A stretch of DNA of 64,000 bases from Sporolactobacillus pectinivorans (GCF_002802965.1 NZ_NXGA01000001.1:784744-848743); one strand, 5' to 3'; shown: positions 20,440-29,360, numbered from the stretch's first letter. Made by a program: numbers and translations. Notes: generated by a model not told the origin, from the sequence alone.

Positions 20440-22047
20440 ATGTTCGACTATCAGGATTTTCCATATGCTTCGAGAAGAACTCCATTGTTTGCAAAGAGGG
20501 GTATGGTGGCAACTGCACAACCACTCGCGGCACAGGCGGGCCTGGACATTCTGAAAAAAGGTGGTAATGCAGTCGACGCAGCAATTGCGACCGCCGCTTG
20601 CCTGACCGTCGTCGAGCCAACATCAAATGGAATCGGCAGCGATGCGTTTGCCCTGATTTGGATAAAAGGAAAATTACACGGCCTGAATGCGAGCGGCAAT
20701 GCGCCCCGGCAAATTTCTATTGAAACAATGCGGGAACGCGGATTTGATTCAATGCCGGCGCACGGTCTTGAGCCGGTGATGGTGCCTGGTGCGCCCGCCG
20801 CATGGGCGGAGTGCTCACGTCGTTTCGGCTGCCTGCCGCTCACAGAGGTGCTTGAGCCAGCCATTGACTATGCAGAAAACGGTTACCCACTGTCACCTGT
20901 TGTCGCAGCCAACTGGAATCATGCGTACAAGAAGTACCGGGGGATTTTAAGTGACCCGATGTTTGAACCGTGGTTTCAGACTTTTGCCCCTGACGGGCAC
21001 GCACCGCATGACGGCGAACTATGGGCATCACCCGGTCATGCCCGGACGCTCCAGGCAATCGCAGATACATATGCGGAAGCTTTCTACAAGGGGGATCTCG
21101 CTGAAAAAATCGACCGTTTTTCCAAAGCCCACGACGGTTTTATCAGAAAAGAAGATCTTGAAGCATACCGACCTGAATGGGTCGAACCGATTTCGTCCCG
21201 TTACCGCGGTTACGATGTTTGGGAACTGCCGCCGAACGGCCAGGGGCTTGTTGCTCTGCTCGCTTTGAACATACTCAAAAATTTCGATTTGACTGGGAAA
21301 GATACCGTTGATACTTATCACAAACAAATTGAATCACTGAAGCTTGCATTTTCAGATGGAAAAGCCTACATCACTGATCCGCGCGACATGAATCCGATGG
21401 CGGCTGCACTGCTGTCAGAAGAATATGCCTCCGAACGGAGCAAGCTAATTGGTGCGAGGGCTATTAATCCGGCGCCGGGCACGCTGCCCAAGGGCGGTAC
21501 CGTTTATCTGGCGACTGCTGACGGTGAAGGTAATATGGTCTCCTATATTCAAAGCAATTACATGGGATTCGGCTCTGGAATTGTCATTCCGGATACTGGA
21601 ATCTCTCTGCAGAACCGCGGCCACACGTTCTCACTTAATCCGGCAGATGCCAACTCGCTTGCGCCGGGGAAGAAAACTTATCATACGATTATTCCCGGCT
21701 TCCTGACTAAAGATGGTCAGCCAGTCGGACCTTTCGGTGTTATGGGGGGTTACATGCAGCCGCAGGGTCACCTGCAGGTTATCAGCAATACTATCGATTT
21801 TCATCTCCATCCTCAGGCGGCACTTGATGCACCTAGATGGCAATGGGTGAGCGGGAAAACGGTTTTTGTCGAACCGAATTTTCCGAATCCTGTTGCCCAG
21901 GCGCTTATTCGCCGCGGACACGACATCAGAGTAGCGCTCGATACGGGGTCTTTTGGCCGCGGGGAGATAATCTGGCGTGATCCCGGCTCTGGTGTGCTTT
22001 GCGGGGGCACTGAATCCAGGGCTGACGGAATCGTCGCCTGCTGGTAA
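20440..22047 (+). CDS. ywrD: Gamma-glutamyltransferase family protein (YwrD-like)
   Basis: N-terminal nucleophile hydrolase of the gamma-glutamyltranspeptidase family, 535 aa. Members cut gamma-glutamyl bonds after self-cleavage into large and small subunits. The GGNAVDAAIATAACLTVVEP signature is near residue 45, and FGSGIVIPDTGI and GVMGGYMQPQGH are typical of the small subunit. The catalytic threonine is probably that in KGGTVYLATAD (about residue 353). No signal peptide is seen, unlike secreted Ggt, so it is likely cytoplasmic as for YwrD. GAAGGAGG fixes ATG 20440. It is followed by two ChrA genes, as in B. subtilis ywrD-ywrB-ywrA. The actual substrate is unknown. Confidence 0.88.
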   Translation: MFDYQDFPYASRRTPLFAKRGMVATAQPLAAQAGLDILKKGGNAVDAAIATAACLTVVEPTSNGIGSDAFALIWIKGKLHGLNASGNAPRQISIETMRERGFDSMPAHGLEPVMVPGAPAAWAECSRRFGCLPLTEVLEPAIDYAENGYPLSPVVAANWNHAYKKYRGILSDPMFEPWFQTFAPDGHAPHDGELWASPGHARTLQAIADTYAEAFYKGDLAEKIDRFSKAHDGFIRKEDLEAYRPEWVEPISSRYRGYDVWELPPNGQGLVALLALNILKNFDLTGKDTVDTYHKQIESLKLAFSDGKAYITDPRDMNPMAAALLSEEYASERSKLIGARAINPAPGTLPKGGTVYLATADGEGNMVSYIQSNYMGFGSGIVIPDTGISLQNRGHTFSLNPADANSLAPGKKTYHTIIPGFLTKDGQPVGPFGVMGGYMQPQGHLQVISNTIDFHLHPQAALDAPRWQWVSGKTVFVEPNFPNPVAQALIRRGHDIRVALDTGSFGRGEIIWRDPGSGVLCGGTESRADGIVACW

Positions 22048-22079
22048 TAAATTTGATTGAAACAGAAAGGTTTGATTTG

Positions 22080-22682
22080 ATGAATAACAAAAATCGGGAG
22101 GCAGGTAAAACTCTTCCTGCCCGCTACACCGATATTCTTATCGCTTTTTCCCGTTCCAGTGTTCTCAGTTTTGGCGGTGGTCCGTCGGGAATCCCAATGA
22201 TCGAAACGGAAGTGGTCAAGCGGTATCACTGGATGACAATTGAGGAGTTTGGCGATATGGTGGCCATCGCCAACGCACTCCCCGGGCCGGTGAATACAAA
22301 GCTCGCCGGCTATGTCGGCTGGCGCGTCAGAGGCATCGGCGGCATGCTGGCGGCACTGGTTGCTTGCGTCCTGCCAATGGTCATCGCGATGATTGTGCTG
22401 CTTGGCTTCCTGACTGCATTTCAGAATCAGAGATGGGTACGCGGCATGACCCAGGCGGTTCTGCCGGTAGTCGGTGTGCTGATGGCACAGTTGACCTGGA
22501 GCTTTCTGTACAGCGCTAAGAAAGGACTTGGCTGGGTTGTTAGCCTGTTATTGGTCGGGCTAAGCTTCATCCTGATGCAGCTACTTCATGTCCAGGCTCC
22601 GATTCTGATTGCGCTGACGCTGCTCTTTGTTCTCCTGAAACGGTGGAAAAGAAAACAAACCTCGGCAGGTGAGCACAAATGA
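22080..22682 (+). CDS. ywrB: Chromate transporter, half-size ChrA (YwrB-like)
   Basis: One-domain member of the CHR family, about 200 aa. The signature FGGGPSGIPMIETEVV is followed by HWMTIEEFGDMVAIANALPGP and about five hydrophobic segments. Half-size CHR proteins work in pairs of opposite membrane orientation. The partner is the next gene, which overlaps this one by four bases. AGAAAGG precedes ATG 22080. A further in-frame ATG at 22053 is poorly placed. Transport of chromate is family knowledge. The natural role beside a gamma-glutamyltransferase is unclear. Confidence 0.87.
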   Translation: MNNKNREAGKTLPARYTDILIAFSRSSVLSFGGGPSGIPMIETEVVKRYHWMTIEEFGDMVAIANALPGPVNTKLAGYVGWRVRGIGGMLAALVACVLPMVIAMIVLLGFLTAFQNQRWVRGMTQAVLPVVGVLMAQLTWSFLYSAKKGLGWVVSLLLVGLSFILMQLLHVQAPILIALTLLFVLLKRWKRKQTSAGEHK

Positions 22683-23212
22683 TGCTTCAATGGCAAATTT
22701 TCATTGCATTTTTTATTCCTGGAATCCTGGGTTACGGCGGCGGTCCGGCATCCATCCCTCTGATTGAAAACGAAGTCGTCGGGCGCTTCCACTGGATGAC
22801 CGTCACTCAGTTCAGCAATGTTCTGGCGTTCGCAAACTCCCTGCCGGGCCCGATTGCGCCGCAGATGGCAGGCTATATTGGTTACCAGGTGGGCGGTGTT
22901 CTTGGTTTGCTTGTAGCCCTGATCGCAACGATCGCACCGTCACTGATCCTGCTGATGGTACTGCTGCGAATTTTATACAAGTTCAAAGATTCTCCCAAAG
23001 TCAAGTGGCTGACTCTTTTGATTCGGCCGATCATTGTCATTATGCTTGGCGTTATGGCCTGGAATTTTTTTGCTGCATCAGAACAGGCATCCGGCTGGGT
23101 CCCAATGATTCTGATCGGCGCGACCAGCTTTGTGCTTCTGGAGCGTTTTCGAATTCATCCCGCTTTTATCATCGCCGGTGCGCTGCTGATAGGCGCCCTC
23201 TTTATGGGATAA
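22679..23212 (+). CDS. ywrA: Chromate transporter, half-size ChrA (YwrA-like)
   Basis: Second half-size CHR-family protein, 177 aa, with the same signature (YGGGPASIPLIENEVV, FHWMTVTQFSNVLAFANSLPGP) and about five hydrophobic segments. Its start overlaps the stop of the preceding gene (ATGATG at 22679, where the second ATG is equally possible). The two proteins presumably form one heterodimeric transporter. Very different loop charges between the two would support opposite topology, but I have not computed this. Confidence 0.87.
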   Translation: MMLQWQIFIAFFIPGILGYGGGPASIPLIENEVVGRFHWMTVTQFSNVLAFANSLPGPIAPQMAGYIGYQVGGVLGLLVALIATIAPSLILLMVLLRILYKFKDSPKVKWLTLLIRPIIVIMLGVMAWNFFAASEQASGWVPMILIGATSFVLLERFRIHPAFIIAGALLIGALFMG

Positions 23213-23236
23213 ATTTAGTAGAGGCAGGGTGAAGTC

Positions 23237-23722
23237 ATGTATTCCTGGAGAATCACAAAATATGATCCGGCCAAAAGGAATCCTGACGGCAGTTATGGTG
23301 AACCTAAGGAATGGACTTCTTTTTCGGATGTCGGGGAATCGGTCGATGAAGGAACCTACTTACAGACAGAAGAAAACTACCTTCAGACAATAAAAGCATT
23401 CATGAATGAGCTGGACATCACAGAAGTGTATGTAGGTGCGCTGGAGGAAAATTCACATGGAAATAATGTTCAGAACGGGGCAATTGATTTTTTGAAAATC
23501 TGGCAGGGTAAGAAAATCAGTGCGAAGGAAGCAATGAAACTGGCCAGATTAACGCTGCGGGAAAAATTATGGTGCAAATTGATTGTGCCAGAACAGTTTT
23601 TTGTCCATTTCGGTTACGACTATCACCTGTACATTGGGGCGTATAAGGATTGTCCCCAAGCAAGAAAAAAGGCTGAAATGTCAGGACTTTATGTTGAAAA
23701 TTTTAGATCTCCTTATCTATAA
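23237..23722 (+). CDS. Conserved hypothetical protein
   Basis: I do not recognise this 161-aa protein. It is soluble, acidic and without signal or membrane segments. It starts MYSWRITKYDPAKRNPDGSY and contains many aromatic residues (WTSFSDVGE, FFVHFGYDYHLYIG). The pattern of short alternating beta and alpha segments looks like a compact cytoplasmic protein. AGGCAGGGTG precedes the ATG. It lies 24 bases after the ChrA pair and before a terminator, so it may be the last gene of that operon. Confidence 0.7.
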   Translation: MYSWRITKYDPAKRNPDGSYGEPKEWTSFSDVGESVDEGTYLQTEENYLQTIKAFMNELDITEVYVGALEENSHGNNVQNGAIDFLKIWQGKKISAKEAMKLARLTLREKLWCKLIVPEQFFVHFGYDYHLYIGAYKDCPQARKKAEMSGLYVENFRSPYL

Positions 23723-23755
23723 AAGGCTGCCTCTCTATGAGACGGCTTTTTTATA
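23722..23755 (+). terminator. Terminator after the 161-aa gene
   Basis: AAGGCTGCCTC pairs with GAGACGGCTTT (one mismatch, two wobble pairs) and ends in TTTTTTA. Confidence 0.75.
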
Positions 23756-23917
23756 AGGGCAAGGAATGCAGTATGCACAGTTTGAATCACTGTGAAAAAA
23801 TCATGAGCTCAGAAAAAGCGTCAAGTCCACCTGTCACACAATTTTAAAAATTAAGGAAGAATTGCCCAGACAGCGGTGCGAAATCAATAACTAACTCATT
23901 GAAAAGGAAGATGACGT

Positions 23918-24983
23918 TTGAATGTAAAAGAACAATTCATTCCGCTGCGGATGCTTGCTGCCCGCGCACTTCTCGATCATATGCCACATGGCATCACTGC
24001 CCGCGCCCCGATTGAAGATGAGTTCGCCAGGCTCCAGTCCGGCTGGCGCGGCGAGCAGAACCTCGCCTATCACCTTGAAACGGTCACGGACCCCGACACT
24101 CGAATTTTCTACAATCTTCGCCAGACGGCACTGAATCATATTTTCCAGATGGACACCCTGCTCCTAAACGACACATTCGCCCTGATCATGGAAGTCAAAA
24201 ATTATTCTGGGACGCTCCTGTTTGAGTCCAGTTGCCGCCAAATGATCCGGACCATTGGCAACCGACGCGAAGGCTTTTCCAATCCATTGATTCAGGTGAG
24301 CCGTCATCGCGATATGCTCACCGCCTGGCTCGCCGATCACTGGCTGTCCCCGATTCCCATTGAGCCGCTCGTTGTCATCACCAACACCTCCACCATCATC
24401 GACAGCCCTGGTAACTTACGGGAAGTCATCGGAAAAGTCATCCATGCCGAGCAATCCATTTCCAAAATTGATCAGATTAAAGCGAGGTATCAGCACAGCC
24501 CGAGTATCGGAAGAACGGTGCCGCAGATCGAGCAGTTTCTGCTGCAAGAACACACTGACCCGCCGCTCGATCTTTTGAAGAAATATAATGTGGATCCTGC
24601 CGACTTGCAGCACGGTGTCCGCTGTCCCAACTGCTACCTCTTCGCCATGGGCCGCGCCTATGCCAACTGGATCTGCCGAAGGTACGGCTGAAGGTACGGC
24701 TGAAGGTACGGCTGAAGGTACGGCTGAAGGTACGGCTGAAGGTGCGGCTGCACATCCAGAACCGCTCACATCCAGATGACCTCGACTACTTCCTCCTCTT
24801 CGCCCAACCCTGACCTACAAACAATGCCGCGACTGGCTGGGAGTGGAGGATCATTATCTCATCACGCGGCTGTTAAACAATATGAAACTTAAAAGATTTG
24901 GCAACGGTACAGGATCAGGCCTTTATTATCAATGCCCAACTCATAGGTGGATTGATCGATATTATCACGAAAAAAAAGCTTAA
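23918..24983 (+). pseudogene. NERD-domain nuclease-related protein, disrupted by a minisatellite and frameshifts
   Basis: The open part (23918-24691, 257 aa) has the NERD nuclease-related domain: WRGEQNLAYHL near residue 43, then MDTLLLNDTFALIMEVKNYSG with the catalytic-like E-V-K. It then starts a zinc ribbon (RCPNCYLFAMGRAYANWICRRYG) and hits a stop inside a 12-bp repeat. The missing C-terminus lies downstream in other frames: RSHPDDLDYFLLFAQ in frame 1 at 24763-24807, and RDWLGVEDHYLITRLLNNMK in frame 3, running on to the stop at 24981. Removing five repeat units and an 11-base duplication and restoring one base rejoins the frame as CRRCGYRSHPDDL. The start is probably TTG 23918 after AGGAAG. 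Confidence 0.82.
24678..24749 (+). repeat. 12-bp minisatellite GAAGGTACGGCT, six copies
   Basis: Five identical units and a last one reading GAAGGTGCGGCT, directly abutting. It lies in the zinc-ribbon codons of the NERD gene and puts a TGA in that frame in every unit. In another frame it reads Ala-Glu-Gly-Thr, which is an artefact. A 10-bp direct repeat CACATCCAGA (24751-24760 and 24767-24776) follows. Confidence 0.95.
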
Positions 24984-25085
24984 GCAGTCGCACCGAAATA
25001 GAGAACTTGCACCGAAGTGAGGGAAAGTGGCACCGAAATCAGAGGAAGTCGCGCCGAATTCGCAAAAATTCGCACCCAATCCAGT
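24984..25085 (+). repeat. Degenerate 21-bp tandem repeat, about five copies
   Basis: Units start near 24990, 25010, 25030, 25051 and 25072 with the core GCACCGAA (variants GCGCCGAA, GCACCCAA), spaced 20-21 bases. It lies just after the decayed NERD gene. The open frame through part of it (MAPKSEEVAPNSQKFAPNP) has no ribosome binding site. Confidence 0.7.
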
Positions 25086-25452
25086 GACTGCTTCTACAAA
25101 GTCAACCAATCTGACACGCTATCAAACTGAGACAACTTTTCCTTCAGCTGTCAGCGGAAAAGTTGCTTTTTTTCCGTCAAATATGTTTGGAATTTTTCTA
25201 CAGTCTTAACTGAGAATCCCCGCCGCCCAACTAATGATTACCCAAAAAGTCTCGCACCGCCCCCTCCGAACCCTTGTCCCTATTGACTTTTTCGGTATAT
25301 AAAAGGAACTCGTTTAATAAGATGTTACAAACTCACATACGGGGTTTCGAGGTGAGCGCGGTGGGCCTGGAACGAGCAGAGAGCGTTTGGTTTCCGTTTC
25401 CCTCCAAAGAATGTCTCATTTCGCATCTTCATAATTTCAGGAGGCGAGTGGT
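25086..25452. other. Spacer upstream of spoIIID
   Basis: No gene seen. A mother-cell (sigma-E) promoter is expected from B. subtilis, and TATATAAAA near 25297 and CATAC near 25337 are loose candidates that I cannot confirm. GAGGCGAGTG just before 25453 is the ribosome binding site. Confidence 0.35.
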
Positions 25453-25722
25453 GTGCACGATTACATCAAAGAGCGTACGATCAAGATTGGAAAGCATATC
25501 GTGGAGACAAAGAAAACGGTGCGGGTGATTGCCAAAGAGTTCGGGGTATCAAAAAGTACGGTTCACAAGGATCTGACGGAGAGGCTCCCCAACATCAATC
25601 CCGAACTCGCAAATGCCGTTAAAAATGTGCTCGATTATCACAAGTCCATCCGCCACCTGAGAGGAGGGGAAGCAACTCGGCTGAAATACCAGAAAGACTC
25701 TGAGAAAGCGGTGCAGTCCTGA
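25453..25722 (+). CDS. spoIIID: Sporulation transcriptional regulator SpoIIID
   Basis: Small DNA-binding protein that switches mother-cell genes on and off after sigma-E activation, 89 aa. It begins MHDYIKERTIKIGKHIVETK. The helix-turn-helix is seen in TVRVIAKEFGVSKSTVHKDLTERL (about residues 22-45), and a basic C-terminal tail follows. The length and sequence match the family closely. GTG 25453 is the start after AGGAGGCGAG. mbl follows as in B. subtilis. Confidence 0.95.
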   Translation: MHDYIKERTIKIGKHIVETKKTVRVIAKEFGVSKSTVHKDLTERLPNINPELANAVKNVLDYHKSIRHLRGGEATRLKYQKDSEKAVQS

Positions 25723-26044
25723 ATCGGCGCCGGATCATAACGTTAAAATTTCATAAATTCAAGCACAATCCTCCTCACCTCACCCGACACTGCACCTTGT
25801 TCCATACAAGCATGACTAAAACTTTCAGCTGCACTCATCCATTTCAAGACAACGATCCATCACTCGCAAAATGTTGCATGAAAACCAGCTACAACGCACT
25901 CATTCGACACTATTCATTAAAAAAAATTAATGATGTGTTTTTTTCGACTGCCTCCCTGTTTGAATCTTTTTATGATAAAATGGGATAATGAATGATAAAT
26001 GTCCCAGCGTGAGGACTGGGTATTTTGGCAGGGAGGATTATACG
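25723..26044. other. Spacer with probable mbl promoter
   Basis: TTGAAT at 25960-25965 and GATAAT at 25984-25989 with an 18-base spacer form a plausible sigma-A promoter. An inverted repeat around CATTAAAAAAAATTAATG and a T7 run (about 25915-25943) could end spoIIID transcription. Confidence 0.4.
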
Positions 26045-27046
26045 GTGTTTTCAAGAGACATTGGAATAGATCTCGGAACAGCAAATGTTCTTATTTACGT
26101 AAAAGGCCAGGGCATCGTTTTGAATGAGCCTTCAGTTATTGCACTGGATACAGAAACGAAACAGTTGCTTGCCGTCGGTGAAGAGGCGCGGCGCATGGTG
26201 GGACGTACACCGGGCAACATTGTTGCCCTGCGCCCGCTCCGTGACGGTGTAATCGCAGATTTTGAAATTACTGAGATGATGCTGACTCATTTTATTGATA
26301 AAATCAATGTCAGAGGCTTTCTGAGAAAACCGAGGATTCTGATCTGTACGCCGACGCACATTACTTCGGTTGAGCAGAAAGCGATCCGTGAAGCCGCCGA
26401 ACGCAGCGGCGGAAAACAGGTTTATCTCGAAGAAGAGCCGAAAGTTGCCGCAGTCGGCGCCGGTATGGATATTTTTCAACCGAGTGGCAATATGGTTATT
26501 GATATCGGTGGCGGGACGACAGACATCGCTGTTTTGTCCATGGGGGATATCGTGACTTCCCAATCGATTAAACTGGCAGGCGACAAGTTCGATCAGGAAA
26601 TTCTGAACTATATCAAGAAAAGATACAAACTGCTGATCGGTGAACGGACGGCGGAACAAATTAAGATTCAGGTGGGAACGGTCTTTAAAAATGCCCGTGA
26701 CGAAAGCATGGATATCCGTGGTCGCGATATGGTTACCGGACTGCCGAAAACGTTAACGGTTCATTCCAATGAAATTGAGGAAGCGCTGGCTGATTCGATC
26801 GGTACACTGGTACGGGCCGCGAAAAATGTGCTTGAAACAACGCCGCCGGAACTGTCTGCGGACATCATTGACCGCGGCGTCATGCTGACGGGCGGCGGTG
26901 CCCAGCTTCACGGCATCGATCAGCTGCTTGCCAGCGAATTGAAGGTCCCTGTCGTTGTCGCCGAGAATCCGATGACCTGTGTTGTGGAAGGCGCCGGAAA
27001 AATGCTTGAACATCTGGAAAAACTGCCAAAGCGCAAAGCCAATTAA
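26045..27046 (+). CDS. mbl: MreB-like cell-shape protein Mbl
   Basis: Actin-like protein that forms membrane-associated filaments guiding lateral wall synthesis. The ATPase phosphate-1 motif DIGIDLGTANVLIYVKG begins at residue 4, the phosphate-2 motif is IDIGGGTTDIAVLSMG (about residue 158) and the adenosine motif GVMLTGGGAQLHGID is near residue 280. The frame is open from ATG 25988, but AGGGAGG at 26030-26036 points to GTG 26045. This gives 333 aa, the same as B. subtilis Mbl. It follows spoIIID and precedes flhO, which distinguishes it from mreB and mreBH. Confidence 0.95.
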   Translation: MFSRDIGIDLGTANVLIYVKGQGIVLNEPSVIALDTETKQLLAVGEEARRMVGRTPGNIVALRPLRDGVIADFEITEMMLTHFIDKINVRGFLRKPRILICTPTHITSVEQKAIREAAERSGGKQVYLEEEPKVAAVGAGMDIFQPSGNMVIDIGGGTTDIAVLSMGDIVTSQSIKLAGDKFDQEILNYIKKRYKLLIGERTAEQIKIQVGTVFKNARDESMDIRGRDMVTGLPKTLTVHSNEIEEALADSIGTLVRAAKNVLETTPPELSADIIDRGVMLTGGGAQLHGIDQLLASELKVPVVVAENPMTCVVEGAGKMLEHLEKLPKRKAN

Positions 27047-27063
27047 TGCTCTGCGCTTTTCGC
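27032..27063 (+). terminator. Hairpin at the 3' end of mbl
   Basis: AAGCGCAAAG pairs with CTCTGCGCTT (one mismatch), ending in TTTT. It overlaps the last codons of mbl. Confidence 0.6.
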
Positions 27064-27154
27064 GTCCCATACTAAAGTAAAATTTACGGGTTACCGCGCA
27101 CGCCGGAAGTGCAGTAAGGGGCCCGGCATCATCTAAGAGGGCGGGTGACAAACA

Positions 27155-27976
27155 ATGATCAGAGGACTCTATACATCAGAAACAGGTATGTTGTCGCAGG
27201 AGCGGCTTATGAATATGCTGTCGAACAACTTGAACAACGTGGACACACCAGGCTATAAACAGGATCAAGGCGAATTGAGGACATTTCCCGAAATGCTGAT
27301 CAGCCGGATCGGGGGTGATGCACCATCACCGTCGACAGTCGGTGATCTCTCAACGGGCGTTTACATGGACGAGACAGTTCCTGATTTCTCTCAGGGAACA
27401 ATCACGCAGACCGGCAAGTCAACTGATATTGCTTTGTCTACTTCTCAGTTGCCGGTCAATCCGCGCACTGGTGCTCAGGAGGGGGCGCTGCTCTTTAATG
27501 TGCGAACCCCTGCAGGAGCGATCCGCTACACAAGAGACGGGCACTTCACGCTCAGCCCGGCCGGCCAGTTGACTGATGACAACGGCGATGCAGTGCTCAA
27601 TACAGCAGGTCAGCCGATCCAGTTGCCTTCCGACCAGTTTCAGGTGGCAGGCAACGGTACGATTTTGGTCAATGGCACCCCTGCCGGACAAATCGGAGTC
27701 AGTTACGCAGCCAATACCAATCAACTGGTGCAGCAGGGCGGCGGGCTTTTCATGCTGAACGGTGCTGGGAATCTTCCGGCCGCTGCCGGACAGGCAAATG
27801 TCAGCTATCAGCTGAAGCAGGGCTTCATGGAAGGATCCAATGTTTCAGCGGATCAAACGATGACGGATATGATGGAAGCATACCGTACGTTTGAAGCCAA
27901 TCAGAAAGTGATGCAGATCGAGGATCAGACGCTTGACAAGGCAGCCAGCCAGGTTGGTCAGGTCAGTGGCAACTGA
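27155..27976 (+). CDS. flhO: Flagellar hook/rod protein FlhO
   Basis: Rod or hook-basal-body protein of the FlgF/FlgG family, 273 aa, exported by the flagellar type III apparatus. The N-terminal rod signature is intact (LMNMLSNNLNNVDTPGYKQD, about residues 18-37), and the C-terminal helix DMMEAYRTFEANQKVMQIEDQTLDKA is typical for stacking in the rod. In B. subtilis flhO and flhP form an operon after mbl. GAGGGCGGGTGAC precedes ATG 27155. Confidence 0.93.
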   Translation: MIRGLYTSETGMLSQERLMNMLSNNLNNVDTPGYKQDQGELRTFPEMLISRIGGDAPSPSTVGDLSTGVYMDETVPDFSQGTITQTGKSTDIALSTSQLPVNPRTGAQEGALLFNVRTPAGAIRYTRDGHFTLSPAGQLTDDNGDAVLNTAGQPIQLPSDQFQVAGNGTILVNGTPAGQIGVSYAANTNQLVQQGGGLFMLNGAGNLPAAAGQANVSYQLKQGFMEGSNVSADQTMTDMMEAYRTFEANQKVMQIEDQTLDKAASQVGQVSGN

Positions 27977-28107
27977 TCGCCATGATGATGACGGACAGCT
28001 TTAGCCTTATTGGATTGCACATAGAAATTTTTCATCTGATGACTTGAATCACAGAATTTACAGATCCCGGCACATTAGCCGGATTGCAGAAAAAGGCGGG
28101 TGGAACA

Positions 28108-28962
28108 ATGGAACGGCAAATGATGGCGACAGCAGTTACTATGGGACAGATCCAGCAGCAGCTGGCAACGGTTGCGGACAATATAGCTAACATCGATACG
28201 ACCGGTTATAAGAGCCGTGACGCGGAATTCAGTGATCTGCTTTTTCAGAATATCAGGAATATGAATCCGAACGTCGATCAGACCGATCGCGCCAACCGGT
28301 TGACGCCGTCAGGCATTCGTTCAGGATCCGGTGCACGGGTAGGCGATACACAGATTAATATGTCAATGGGTACTCTGCAGCAAACCGGAAATCCGCTTGA
28401 TCTTGCCCTAACAAATGACCACCAACTTTTCATGGTCGGCCTGACGGGCGCAAACGGCCAGATGACCACGGCTTATACACGTGCAGGCGCGTTCAATGCC
28501 CAGATCGATCCGCAGAATCCGAACCGGCTCCGGTTGATGACAAAAAGCGGCCAGCCTGTGCTGAACCAGAACGGTCAAGCAATTTATCTGCCCGCCGGCT
28601 ACACAAATCTTCAGATCAGCGGCAATGGTACAATCACGGCTACAATGCCGAATGGCCGGTCGATTAACGCCGGCCGATTGGGCCGCGTGACCGTCAGCCG
28701 GCCGCAGCTTCTTGAGAGCCAGGGCAATGATCTGTATACGTTGCCGAACCTTGGTCCGCTCGGCGTCGGCCTGAATCAGGTGATACAACCGGTTGCGGCA
28801 GGCAACACTTCAGTCGTTCAGGGTGAACTGGAAAATTCAAACGTTGACCTGACTCAGGAAATGACTAACCTGATTAATCTGCAAAATGACTACCAGCTGA
28901 ATGCCAAATCCATTACATTGAGCGATCAAATGTCGGGACTGGTCAACAGCCTGATCCAGTGA
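28108..28962 (+). CDS. flhP: Flagellar hook/rod protein FlhP
   Basis: Partner of FlhO, 284 aa, in the same FlgF/FlgG family. The N-terminus reads LATVADNIANIDTTGYKSRD, and the C-terminus, NVDLTQEMTNLINLQNDYQLNAKSI, is the usual coiled-coil forming helix. AAAGGCGGGTGG lies before ATG 28108, which I prefer to TTG 28084 (eight residues longer). Its stop overlaps a possible start of the next gene. Confidence 0.93.
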   Translation: MERQMMATAVTMGQIQQQLATVADNIANIDTTGYKSRDAEFSDLLFQNIRNMNPNVDQTDRANRLTPSGIRSGSGARVGDTQINMSMGTLQQTGNPLDLALTNDHQLFMVGLTGANGQMTTAYTRAGAFNAQIDPQNPNRLRLMTKSGQPVLNQNGQAIYLPAGYTNLQISGNGTITATMPNGRSINAGRLGRVTVSRPQLLESQGNDLYTLPNLGPLGVGLNQVIQPVAAGNTSVVQGELENSNVDLTQEMTNLINLQNDYQLNAKSITLSDQMSGLVNSLIQ

Positions 28963-28976
28963 CGGGTGTGCGGGGC

Positions 28977-29309
28977 ATGATGGTGAATCATACAAACGCT
29001 GAAGATAAAACTAAAAATAGATTGGCCCAGATCGGGGAGACACGGGAATCCATCCGCCGCGCCGCGCGCGAAGCTAAGAAAGCGCAAAAGGGACAGCAGG
29101 AAGAGAAGCCGCCTTACAATCCCTTCTTTAACTATCACAAGCGGCGTTTTCCAATCTGGAAGCGCCTGATTTTGCTGATCGGTCTTTGCGTTTTTGCACT
29201 TGTCGCCGGAGCAATGTTTGGCTATGGAGCACTTGGCCATGGCAATCCGTTCGCTGTCTTTAATCCGGTGACTTGGCGGCACATTCTCGACTTTTTCAAA
29301 ACTAATTAA
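28977..29309 (+). CDS. EpuA-family membrane protein (DNA-directed RNA polymerase subunit beta in many annotations)
   Basis: A 110-aa protein with a charged N-terminal region rich in Arg, Lys and Ala (about residues 10-45), one hydrophobic helix (about residues 60-80) and the conserved end FGYGALGHGNPFAVFNPVTWRHILDFFK. This matches small membrane proteins of the EpuA family, often mislabelled as RNA polymerase beta subunit because of a fusion in databases. The role is unknown. ATG 28977 follows a weak GCGGGG. An alternative GTG at 28959 overlaps the flhP stop. Confidence 0.75.
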   Translation: MMVNHTNAEDKTKNRLAQIGETRESIRRAAREAKKAQKGQQEEKPPYNPFFNYHKRRFPIWKRLILLIGLCVFALVAGAMFGYGALGHGNPFAVFNPVTWRHILDFFKTN

Positions 29310-29360
29310 CTGAAAGGAGAGAAGTGTCCACTCCGAATGCAGAAGAGGGATACATAGCCC

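Noticed and set aside
24678..24749. Possible CRISPR array
   Set aside because: Units are 12 bp and directly adjacent with no spacers, and no cas genes are in the window.
24588..24779. Ala-Glu-Gly-Thr repeat protein on the plus strand, and its antisense frames
   Set aside because: Artefacts of the 12-bp minisatellite in a decayed NERD gene. The peptide pattern follows simply from a repeat unit divisible by three.
25027..25209. 60-aa open frame through the GCACCGAA array
   Set aside because: No ribosome binding site; the protein pattern comes from the 21-bp repeat.
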